The position numbers were made by a program, and so were the translations under genes. A DNA stretch of 64,000 bases from Liopterus haemorrhoidalis (Eukaryota; Arthropoda; Insecta; Coleoptera; Dytiscidae): NCBI GenBank assembly GCA_963971575.1, contig OZ020624.1:811001-875000 (forward strand), written 5' to 3'. Below are positions 55,231 to 64,000 of the stretch, in pieces (within the stretch, counting starts at the first letter, position 1; each line of letters starts with the position of its first letter). The notes beneath the pieces were generated by a model. That model saw only the letters and a list, made by a program, of their open reading frames with translations, did no database searches and was not told the DNA's origin.

Positions 55231-55477
55231 CCTGAGAGATTTGAGTTGACTATTCTGTGAAGACCTAATAACTTTCTCCGCAGTTGTATAAATAATATCA
55301 TGATATTTTTCCCTGAGTTCTCTCTCCTGATGAACGTGCTCCTTGCTGATGGTCAACAGTCGCTCGGAATGGCTGCGAGGTAAGCCAGGTCTGTCTGTCT
55401 CTCCGTCCGTTTCACCAGAAATACCCGTCAGAGGTTCCGAACTTGGAGATTCAGTTGAAAACAACGTTGTACTTACT
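55231..55477 (-). CDS. Plc21C: Plc21C exon: linker and start of C-terminal helix
   Basis: A poly-pyrimidine tract and CAG acceptor at 55478-55480 precede codons (I)VSTTLFSTESPSSEPLTG, then a Ser/Asp-rich linker, HSERLLTISKEHVHQERELR, EKYHDIIYTTAEKVIRSSQN and SQLKSLR, with donor AGG|GTATGT. It takes two bases from the previous exon (AT + A = Ile) and ends in phase 0, joining IQFERE of the next exon. Confidence 0.85.
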
Positions 55478-55718
55478 CTGAAAAAAAAAAACAATATCAT
55501 CTATAGCTATTGATTAAAAATATTAGAAGGAGGCTTTATGAATTTTTATACACAAAATTTTCTGACGGAAATAACGTCATCCCAACAACCACAATGGCTG
55601 CTAATATAATGTTGTTTTCTTATTAAAAAGTGTTTATTAACATTTATTTTGATAATAAAGTATATTCATGATTTATAAATCATAAATAAAAGACAGGGCT
55701 AAAATAGTTATTATATTA

Positions 55719-56638
55719 TGCCGGGTTTACATTGGTATAGTAACAGAGCTAGTAACTAGCGCAAGTACTAAGCGCTTTACTCTACTATCTTATTTTCAGG
55801 ATAGTAGGTGTTCATACGCAATTGGCATACATATCTTATTTTCTGGATAGTAAGTGTCAAAACACATTTGACATCTTTGTAGTGAAATTATCTTTTTGTC
55901 AAAAAATAGTTTATGAATGTGGATATACATCGTCGCCGGCGTGATGCCATTAAAGAAGTGGTATTTTGAATTACATCATTTTTTGTGGAGGAAATAATTG
56001 ATTGTCTTATTAAAGTAATCGGTACAGAATAAAAGCCTAAACGAAAATGGGTTAGAAATGGATTGATAGAAGAACTACCCATGGCGCATCAGTCCTTCTA
56101 TTTCGTGAATTAGCCGTGGAAGATCAAAAAGAGTACAGACTGTGTTTAAGAATTACACCAGATGATTTTAATAGGCTATTAAATTTAATTAGTCCAACGA
56201 ACTGATACACTAATAAGGGATGCGATTCCAGCAAAAATAAAATTGAAATTAACGCTTTATTTCCTAGCCACAGGAAATAGTTATCATTTTTGTGTATCAA
56301 AGGCAGTTATTTCACAGATGATTTCAAAAATCATCAATTAATAAATCAATGTTACGCAATTTATGTAAATAAATTGTAACTTCCCTGATATGGGTTTTTT
56401 TCTATTTGTTATGACAGGTTACCGCTTGCCGCTAATTTGAAATGAATCAATTTTGCGTAGTGGGGGAAAAGATAGTAGCTAGTAAATACGTCGCCGAGCT
56501 AGTTGCTATCCTAGCCCAACTACTAGAAGCTAGTACTCTACTAGTCACATTGTCAACTGTTTACACAGGGATAGTAACTAGTTCCTAGTTACTTGCGCTA
56601 GTTACTTGCTCTTTTACTCTACCAATGTAAACCCGGCA
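55719..56638 (+). mobile_element. PIF/Harbinger element in Plc21C intron
   Basis: Ends TGCCGGGTTTACATTGGTAT and inverted ACCAATGTAAACCCGGCA, with the 3-bp duplication TTA on both sides (55716-55718, 56639-56641), diagnostic for PIF/Harbinger. Many subterminal GCTAGTAACTAG-like blocks. The interior keeps broken transposase coding. Confidence 0.88.
56040..56345 (+). pseudogene. Harbinger transposase remnant
   Basis: Plus-strand pieces EELPMAHQSFYF, then after stops LIRDAIPAKIKLKLTLYFLA and TGNSYHFCVSKAVISQMISK. The I-P-A-K-x-K-L-x-L-T-L-x-FLATG-x-SY motif is typical of the N-terminal region of Harbinger transposases. Confidence 0.7.
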
Positions 56639-56929
56639 TTAAATTAGGTATTTTATAATTTAATATAAAATTACGCATTTAACTTGAAATTTGGTATATT
56701 GTCAAAATGGTTAGATGTACTCAGAGCTGGGCTCAATCGGAGTGGAAAAAGTGCTTAGAAAATTGGTTCAAACGCATGCAAAAGTGTATTGATACAAACA
56801 ATAAAGCCACTTTTGTTGATAAATAATTGTTTTTGATCTCAAATCCCGAAATATAAAAAGCAACCATCGTATTAAAAAATAAATTAGAATTTTTATCTAT
56901 GCGCAATTTTTTTACGGTGAAATACAATT

Positions 56930-56995
56930 ATAGTCTTCCCGGGCCCGGAATTATTGTATTACCGGGGCCCGGGCCCTCTATCGAAGCCCCTGCTT
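56930..56995. repeat. GC-rich transposon-end-like patch
   Basis: CCCGGGCCCGGAATTATTG and CCGGGGCCCGGGCCC in a 70-base window, strongly palindromic and unlike the AT-rich surroundings. No partner end seen. Confidence 0.45.
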
Positions 56996-57161
56996 ACCCT
57001 TTCCGAAGTCCGAGGTGCTCCAGTGTTGTGAGGCCCCTTAATGCAAAATTGAAACGAGTAAATGTACAATAACTAAAATTTGTTAACATTTGATAGCTAA
57101 TATAAAATAAACATAATGGAAATAATTATATAAGCTTTGGAAACCTATTATTTACTTTATT

Positions 57162-57412
57162 AAGGCCCGGTCTTTCCACCTTCAGATAAAGTCCCAGGTA
57201 ACTATCTGACAGATAACTTCATCTGCTGAGTAAATGTCATCCCTTCTTTCTATACAAATGTATCTATCGGATAGTTATCTAACGGATAATGAGACTGACG
57301 TATTGGATTCACTGACTGGTATTGACATTTATTCAGCAGATGAAGTTACAAATAACCTTATCTGTCAGATAGTTACCTGGGACTTTAACTGAAGGTGGAA
57401 AGACCGGGCCTT
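57162..57412. mobile_element. foldback MITE in Plc21C intron, copy 2
   Basis: Same palindromic MITE as 52757-53018 (AAGGCCCGGTCTTTCCACCT ends), with a small arm deletion. Confidence 0.85.
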
Positions 57413-57785
57413 AAAAATAATTATAATAAAAATAAATAAATTATGAGAACAAAAAAGCATAAGGATTTGAAAATCTAGTTCTGCTTAAATTAAATATACC
57501 GACTATACATTCTACATTTTTAGGTTAGGGTGAATTGTCATTATTATCAATTTCTTAGCTTTGTGCGAAACTAGATAGTAATTTCATTTTACGTGCATCA
57601 TCTCTAACATTAAGTAATTTTTTTAATATTTACTAATCTGCTTAATATTTGTCAGTTTATATTTAAAATGTCAAATTTTTATTTGAATTGTCATGCCATA
57701 TTGATACAGTTGTCAAGGTAATATTTCGTTTATTACTTAAAAATCAAACTTTGATAAAATTGACATTTTTTACCTATATTGCATT

Positions 57786-58150
57786 CTAGATACTTTCATC
57801 GCTTAAATCGTGCATTTCGGCCGTTTTGTTTAAGCTTTGTAAATCATACTTACAATAAACATTTTTTGGTTAAGGTTAATATCATTTTAAAATATCATTT
57901 TCTTTATTGATTTTTTGTGTCATTCTTAATACAAATTTCCCATTTATTTATTTTTTTGTTAATAAAATATGTAAATAAGTATTTTATTTTTGACAATTGT
58001 CATTCGTTTCCATGGTTTCATTGTTGGAATTTTGAAATTTCACATGCCAACGTCAAAAATGAAATAACCCAAGCAAGGTCCCTTCTCGTTACAATTTAAA
58101 AGAACGAAATTCCCATTTAGTTCCGCCTAAACGTTTAGAATAGCCTATAC
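57786..58150 (-). mobile_element. partial CAGTCTGTTT MITE in Plc21C intron
   Basis: Reverse copy of the 23075/26436 family. Ends at TTCCGCCTAAACGTTTAGAA near 58140; the left side is degraded. Confidence 0.7.
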
Positions 58151-58554
58151 TTTTCTACACTTTTTGAAGACAACAAAAAAAAAAAAAAAATGGGAATTTT
58201 GAATTAAAATGACACAAAAAATCATGTAATCAAAATGACATTTTATAATAACAGTCAACTTAACCTAGAATTTCCAATGAAAGCATGATTTATGAAGCTT
58301 AAACAAAATGGCAAAAAGCCTGATTTAATAGATGAAATTACTTAATTTCAAAATCTAGTTCAGCTTAAACGTTTGGAATATCTTAGAGTTCCACTTAAAC
58401 CAAAGAATTGAATTATTTAAAAAAATCTATATATCCTTTTTTTTATATCCAAACAAATAAAAATCTTATTCCCTCCATCTTGTTACACCCTGCATAACAT
58501 AAAAACAAAGCAAACATTTGCAAAAAAAAGATAGATAAAAAAAATAATACTTAC

Positions 58555-59818
58555 ATATTTTTACTAGATAATCTTTTGACTAATTTATGACTCATATAAA
58601 ACTTCGATCTCTTCTCCGTCCCAAAATCCCCAGATTTTTGCGTCTGCAATCTCATTTTTTCCTTTTCATGTTTTTTCCTAAGAGCTTCCAACTTTTTATC
58701 CAATTCAAGTCGTTTTTCTTTAACTAATTTATTCTCTAAAATCTTTTCTAAAGGTTCAGCAATAATTTCTTCAACAACAGGAGGTTCTTGTATCTTACTA
58801 ATAGAATTAGCTTCAACAATACTCGTCGATGGTGGATTGGGAATAGTTGTTTCATTATCCGAATCAACTGCTATATCAACCGATACCGTACCGGTACTAA
58901 CGGATGGTTTTTGAATCGGACTACCATTACCTGGATTATCCGTTATAATTTTAATAGTGCAGTCCTTTTTAGTTTCTTCACAATCCGCGGGTTCCATATC
59001 ATCGGTTAAAACTGCTAATTGTTCAGCTCTTTTATCTAATTCACTTTGATACTTAATTGGATTTGCTAAAGCCTCAGCAAAATCTGATAAACCATCAGGT
59101 ACATAGTCTTTAACAACCACCAATAAAAATAGAGTTGTTAAAGGTAATGGTTGTCCTAATTCTGTTCGTAGATGTACATGTCGATATCCTGGACAAAGAC
59201 CTACAACAGGTAGCACTCTATGGCCTATAAATTTTCCTGATTCTTCATAAGCAGCAATACGAATAGACGCTAATTCTGGAAGTATTACTTTTTTGAACAC
59301 AAAAGGATCTTCATCAAAAACAGGATTAATAGCATTATTAGGTACTATCTTCGTCCGAAATTTTTTTCGGACAGTGTCAGCTGGTAATCCATACATATCA
59401 ACTTCCACATAAGTTCCAACCCTTTTATCCGATAAACATTGTCCAGAAATAACAGTAATACTAACAGTTCCAGCAATAATACCATCTATTATTGATTCAG
59501 CAAATGGATATAATCTTCTATCTTGTCTTCTCATGAATTCTGGTTTTAGTAAATAACCACATCTGTGGTTGTATTCGAATATACCGAGGTTTAGTTGCAT
59601 GGCAAGGTCTAAGGTTTGGTAGTTTAGGGCTACAAGTTGGCATCCTGCATTCCAGAATACTTGAGGCATGAAATTTGAGGAATCGAAACGTGTTCCTGCG
59701 GGATAAACACGACTTAGTTGATGTTTGTTGTAATTTACGAATTCTATTGGTCTTTCTTTTAGGAGTGTTGTTGCTTGTTTTTCATCGAAGGAGGACATTT
59801 CGTAGCAACGGTTTTTTT
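58555..59818 (-). CDS. Plc21C: Plc21C exon: catalytic Y domain, C2 domain and linker
   Basis: The largest exon (1264 bp, about 421 codons). It opens after TTTCAG with [20 protein letters not shown]. The Y half of the TIM barrel follows ([51 protein letters not shown]). The C2 domain comes next ([20 protein letters not shown] ... [20 protein letters not shown] ... [20 protein letters not shown]). Then come an acidic, Ser/Thr-rich linker and the first C-terminal helix ([20 protein letters not shown] ... [10 protein letters not shown]). The frame is intact; donor AT|GTAAGT at 58554. In PLC enzymes Y supplies substrate-binding residues and C2 docks on the TIM barrel (established). Confidence 0.95.
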
Positions 59819-59883
59819 CTGAAACAAAATTTTATATTTAATTTATAATTTGGATAAATATAGAAATTGTAAAAGATTTATAA

Positions 59884-60540
59884 GTTTTGAATTTTCGCAC
59901 ATTTCAGAGTTTTGTAGGTATTTTGTAAGTTCAGAGGTCAACAGAGGGCTAGAATACTGGAGTCTAGGGCAATTTTTTTGAACAATATCATAATTCGATA
60001 ACTTTCGAAAAAATTATATGATCAAAATTTTGAAGCGTACTATTACAGTTCACATTAATGTGCATTACTCTGAATATTTTGAACCAGCCGCTCTAGGAAA
60101 TAGAGTTGAAGTGGTGGGAGAAGAAGAGAGGAGAAAGAGAAAAGTAGATAGTGGGAAAGAGGCAGTTGGAGAGGGTGAAAGGGGAGTGGATAGAGGGGGA
60201 AGGAGTGAGGGGGAGAGAGAGAAAGTTTAGGAGGAAGGGAGAAAGAGACAGAGAATGGGAGAAAAAAAAAGAAGGAAAGAGAATTTGTAAAAAAATTAAT
60301 CAGTAAAAAAAACGGTCAAAGTTTCAGGGGCTTTTATTTGATTTTAACAGTAACAAAATATAATTCAAAAATTCTGTATTTTTCAAAAATAATTTAAAAA
60401 ATTCTGGTTCACATCAATGATTATTGTTTTTAAATTTTTTAGATTTTTAGACAAATTTAGGTGGTTGGAGAATTTATTTGATGGATTTTTGAAGAAAATT
60501 GCAAAATGAAGTTTTTCTAATTATTTTTGGCGCATTAAAA
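59884..60540 (-). mobile_element. degenerate tRNA-slot family copy F
   Basis: The terminal block GAATTTTCGCACATTTCAGAG and GTTTTGTAGGTATTTTGTAA is recognisable at 59888-59930, and weak matches continue to 60540. No tRNA-like module; the interior holds the purine tract. Confidence 0.5.
60100..60285 (+). repeat. polypurine tract in Plc21C intron
   Basis: About 185 bases that are more than 85% G or A on the plus strand (for example GGGAGAAGAAGAGAGGAGAA), non-tandem. In the Plc21C transcript it is a pyrimidine-rich stretch. Confidence 0.8.
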
Positions 60541-60624
60541 AAATGGTCCTTCAAAGTTACGAACGAGTGAAAAAAAAAAATAAATAAATAAAAAGGGAAA
60601 AAGCAAACTAAGTAAAGTGATTAA

Positions 60625-61016
60625 ATAAAAGTTATTAGTTATTGCTTTTATGGCTACTTTTGTTCAATAAATTTTTTCGAAATATTTTTCTGTTGTGAAA
60701 TATTCGCAAAAATCTTAAAATCGACACGAGTAAACTCCCATTTTTAGTCAACCGATTTTTACCAAAAGTTAATCAACTCGTGCCATTGATGGCAGAAGCT
60801 TAAATATGAAGTTTCATAAAAATCCTTTCAGCCGAATTTGCTCTGCACGTGTACACAGACAGACGGACGGACGGACAGACAGACCGACAGACATCATGCT
60901 AAAAATAGTCAAAACGTTATGTAGGGACCTCAATTCGTGGAGATCCATCGAAATCTCGAAACGTCAAAATCGGTATGATCACAATACCTCCCTTATATAT
61001 GTTGGCGGTCGGTAAA
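60625..61016 (-). mobile_element. GTCT-microsatellite element, truncated copy 7
   Basis: Ends ATATGTTGGCGGTCGGTA; CAGA/CGGA tract at 60857-60892; lacks the GGCCACAG end. It sits about 160 bases from the Plc21C exon at 61175. Confidence 0.75.
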
Positions 61017-61174
61017 AATTGAACATTCTGAATATTTATTTTAAAAATTATACCGTTCTGTTGTAAATTTGTTAAAATAATATTTGACTGACTTAAATAG
61101 GTCTTAATCCCCTTAATCGTTTTACGAGTTTCCATTTATGCTGGGATTCAGTAAACTAAATAACTATAACTTAC

Positions 61175-61426
61175 TTTCAGCATTTTCGAAAGTAGAGAAA
61201 TGCACAGGTTGTACGTAGTTGACTAGCGCGGAAATCTCCGCCCCGGCTTCAGTTTCCTTGGCCTGGGCGGCCTTCTCTGTCTGTCCGGCCACCGGTGCTT
61301 CGGGGGCCATCACTTCGACCCCATCGACTTCTTCCTCACTCGAACTCTCCTCGTCCTCGGTGCCCGTGCTGTCCTTTGAACCTTGCCGCGTCTGCAGCAT
61401 CGGATGATGAGGCACTTCTCCGTTCC
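61175..61426 (-). CDS. Plc21C: Plc21C exon: X/Y linker and start of Y domain
   Basis: Enters after TGTGCAG as (G)GG-NGEVPHHPMLQTRQGSKD. A very acidic linker follows (TEDEESSSEEEVDGVEVMAP). In PLC-beta this X/Y linker blocks the active site and is repelled by acidic membranes (established). The exon closes with the first Y-domain strand ISALVNYVQPVHFSTFENAE and donor A|GTAAGT. It is 252 bp, phase 1 to 1. Local GC content is clearly higher than in neighbouring introns. Confidence 0.9.
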
Positions 61427-61560
61427 CTGCACATATAACAGCACCTATTAAAAAATAAAAATGTTTGTTACAATTTTTCGTATTATAGTCTATTTTTAAA
61501 TTAGGAGGAGCGTTTTAAATTTCTCGCATAAAAATCTATACTATGCATGTTTATCTAACC

Positions 61561-62956
61561 CAGTGGTATTCAACCTGTGTTCCACGTTAAATGTAAGCAA
61601 CACGTTATGGAAAGAGTTTATTATGATTGATGTAAATACAAAATAAGTCATAATAAATTTGAAAATAAGAAATTAAATCACGGAGTATTCTTTCTTTTTC
61701 ATTTTTTTTTTGAGTAATCAGTTTCTTCAGGTACGTCACCGACACAGTACTGATCTTTTGTGGGTGGTTCTTCATATCCACTCTTGTAACGTTAAAGATG
61801 CGTAATACTACAGTTGCTACTATACCAATTATAATCTTATTGCTCAAATTCGAAGCGAATATTTGAATTATTAAACATTGTATTGTAAGGCGTGGATCCC
61901 GGTTAATGTTTAATATAAAATATCCTTCTCGACACCGTTTACTTCAGCTTTTTTCACAGAAGAAAGCAGTTTTACTAACATTTCATCCCAGGCTGCAACC
62001 ACTCGTGGATAGCGGGCAATTTCGTAAAATACTCGTTGAAATTTGTGTATTTAATTTTCCGTACAAGGCATACAAATGAAATCAGACATAAGCTGGATAT
62101 TGCACAATATACTTTTTTATATTTTTTCTCATCGTGGACTGGTGCACTGTTATTTTGGAGTTAAGGCATTATTTCTACAATCAATAAAATTCAAACAAAT
62201 TATATTTTGTCCATTTTGCAATTTATTGTTCCAAGAAATCATTTAATTTCTAACTTTTTGACAGTGACAGCACTTATTTGTTACTTATTCGCTACTTTGA
62301 CTACCGAATAACTTATCTGCCAGATAGCATAGTTTAATCGTAGGAATAATTTTATCTGAAGGTGGAAAGACGCTGTAATGTTTTTATCCGTCAGATAACA
62401 TTACCAGCCACTTTATCTGAAGGTGGATCTGCCGGTCTGGCCCTAAGTAAAATTTGTTGACATACGTTCCCATTTAAAAACTAAAAGTTTTCCTTGATAT
62501 CCTTCACTTGCGGTTTATTCGGCAAAATTTCAGTACTATTATTCCATTTTTTTTGATAAACTTGGGTCATTAAAATTTTTCCCCAACGTCGCCTTTTCTA
62601 GAAAAATCGTGCTCCTCTATCTTAGTTCATACAATATATATCGTCCCCGTATTTCTACAACTGGGTAACTCGAATTTTGGGTATTTTGAGTTATTTGCAC
62701 CTACCTATCCAATTATTTATTATCTTTGTAATGTTAAATATAAATAAGTGCTGCTATATGTCGTACAAAAACCCAGTAAAACAAATAAATAAGTCCATTG
62801 TTGTTTATTATTCTTCAAAACTTAAAATAGATTTTTTGAGAATCTACTAATTTCAAGTTACCTGGTTTAAGTATTAAGCGGACGATATATAGGTGGAGCA
62901 CACAATATGTAAATAATTTCGGGGGGACCCATGCCAGAAGAGGTTGAAAAACACTG
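61561..62956. mobile_element. hAT-like element in Plc21C intron
   Basis: Ends CAGTGGTATTCAACCTGTGT and GAGGTTGAAAAACACTG, inverted with two mismatches. About 1.4 kb, no transposase recognised. It contains a broken copy of the 52757-type MITE at about 62295-62450. Confidence 0.65.
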
Positions 62957-63147
62957 CCCTAAACGACGCAAGCCGTAGGGAAATAAAGAATTATTATTAT
63001 TGACGATTATTTTACTGAAATTCAATTTTCCTGTAAAAAGAAATCTATAATAGAGACTTTTATGGTAATTTGACACAGTATAAATACGACTTTTGAAATT
63101 ACTCCTCCTAATTTAAAAATACAGGGGTCAAGGTTAAGATATGTTAC

Positions 63148-63545
63148 CTGTAGCTTCGATCGGTGCGATTTCAGTAGAAGGTGCTATAATGACTTGTTGT
63201 TTCTTATGATGATGATGATGTTTCTTCTTATTCTTAATAATAATCTTATGTTTGAGCGTTGACGGTGAAGGCAATGCAACACCCGGTTCTAGTTTGTGAG
63301 ATTCGAGCGGCTGGTCCAGTAACATTTCCCCGAATATGTCTCGACAGTAGTTGGCGATCTTGGCTTGTTGTCGCGGGTTACAGTGATTCTCGAAGGACAG
63401 GACAACGGGAAATTGGGAAGTTTTAAAAGCGCTCTCGGCGATTGCTTCTAAGACTTCTTTTGCCGATATCTCCGGGACGAATGTGTATCCGTGAACAATT
63501 ACTGGTTCATCTGTTCGCCCGTTCCAAAAATCCAATTCTACACAC
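63148..63545 (-). CDS. Plc21C: Plc21C exon: catalytic X domain (second half)
   Basis: After GTTTAG the exon reads (R)[60 protein letters not shown] and [20 protein letters not shown], followed by a basic, His-rich stretch ([16 protein letters not shown]). It contains the Glu and Asp of VELD (calcium ligands), the second catalytic His (VIVHGY) and the Glu of LSFENH. The first catalytic His (SHNTY-type motif) belongs to an exon outside the window. Donor G|GTAACA at 63147. 398 bp, intact. Confidence 0.95.
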
Positions 63546-63639
63546 CTAAACACAATATAAACTTCATTTAATATGATTAATTTTAATTTTTAAGATATTA
63601 AATAGAAATAAATCAATTATAAACCCAACAAAAAAAAAA

Positions 63640-63790
63640 AGTGTGAATTTTCACACAATTCAGGGTTTTGTAGATATTTAATAAGTGTAAAATGTCAACA
63701 TAATGCTGAATGTCTAGGAATATGTTCTATAAAATCATATCATATAACAGTTTTTTGATAATCATTTTTATGCATTATTTGAGTACTAAG
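63640..63790 (-). mobile_element. tRNA-slot family terminal scrap (copy G)
   Basis: GTGTGAATTTTCACACAATT followed by CAGGGTTTTGTAGATATTTA, the family's palindromic end. The rest is lost. Confidence 0.6.
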
Positions 63791-63809
63791 AGCTTTAATA
63801 TAAATTTTA

Positions 63810-64000
63810 CCGACCGCCAACATATATAAGGGAGGTATTGTGATCATACCGATTTTGACATTTCGAAATTTCGATGGATCTCTACAAATTGAGGTCCCTA
63901 CATAACGCTTTGACTATTTTTAGCATGATGTCTGTCGGTCCGTCTGTCTGTGTACACGTACAGAGCAAATTCGGCTAAAAGGATTTTTATGAAACTTCAT
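63810..64000 (+). mobile_element. GTCT-microsatellite element, copy 8, cut by window edge
   Basis: Starts ACCGACCGCCAACATATATA, short GTCT tract at 63926-63950, continues to the window end. Confidence 0.75.

Larger units (their letters stand above)
51780..63545 (-). other. Plc21C: Plc21C gene, partial (six coding exons seen)
   Basis: Six minus-strand exons (63148-63545, 61175-61426, 58555-59818, 55231-55477, 52373-52627, 51780-51847) join in phase without a stop, giving about 828 codons of a phosphoinositide-specific phospholipase C-beta. The enzyme is activated by Gq at the plasma membrane and cleaves PIP2 to IP3 and diacylglycerol. The 5' part (PH domain, EF hands, start of the X domain) lies beyond the right edge. 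The last exon was not found. Introns of 1.6-3.1 kb (0.5 kb for the last) are loaded with transposons. The choice of Plc21C over norpA rests on the Y-C2 exon and the AEPLEKIL...KLVKRLS linker, which resemble the fly Plc21C protein closely. Confidence 0.9.

Noticed and set aside
61561..62956. Perfect target duplication for the hAT-like element in the Plc21C intron
   Set aside because: The flanks ATCTAACC and CCCTAAAC do not match well enough, so no duplication is claimed.

Overview
This is an AT-rich insect nuclear genome window made mostly of DNA transposons and their short non-autonomous derivatives, with a few host genes. The insect assignment rests on a Plc21C-type phospholipase C-beta with conventional GT-AG introns, a TDP-43 (TBPH) protein, an MFSD11/UNC93-like protein, and an insect-style load of mariner, pogo/Tigger, Tc1, PIF/Harbinger, hAT and microsatellite-bearing (GTCT/CAGA) elements. 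The order cannot be fixed from sequence alone. Layout: 1-22 kb is transposon debris: decayed mariner and Harbinger copies, a non-LTR reverse-transcriptase scrap, nested pogo/Tc1 elements, a GC-rich foldback with neighbouring tandem repeats, a pogo remnant and a THAP-domain element. At 22.5-27.4 kb an intronless, intact TDP-43 gene (minus strand) lies between two inverted 1.2-kb copies of one TA-target element. At 28.97-30.27 kb, same strand, there is an intronless, intact MFSD11-like transporter gene. At 31-48 kb transposons dominate again: a hAT element with a perfect 8-bp target duplication inserted in a mariner, a 121-bp minisatellite of about 12 units, a probable first exon of a membrane-anchored SAM-like protein, a giant (about 1.75 kb) imperfect palindrome, a tRNA-SINE inserted in a pogo MITE, and a mariner that received two further insertions. 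From 51.8 kb to the right edge, the minus strand carries six in-phase exons of Plc21C (X-domain part, X/Y linker, Y + C2, C-terminal coiled coil). Its introns are filled with MITEs, a Harbinger element, a hAT element and SINE-like tRNA sequences. The gene is cut by the right window edge at its 5' side, and its last exon was not found. The most interesting signals are (1) a dispersed element family whose copies carry different tRNA-like modules in the same internal slot, (2) the TDP-43 gene framed by inverted transposon arms, each arm hit independently by the same MITE family, and (3) several large foldback structures, including MITEs in the two introns flanking one Plc21C exon. The host genes are unrelated in function: RNA binding, membrane transport and phosphoinositide signalling. 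No operon-like logic is expected.
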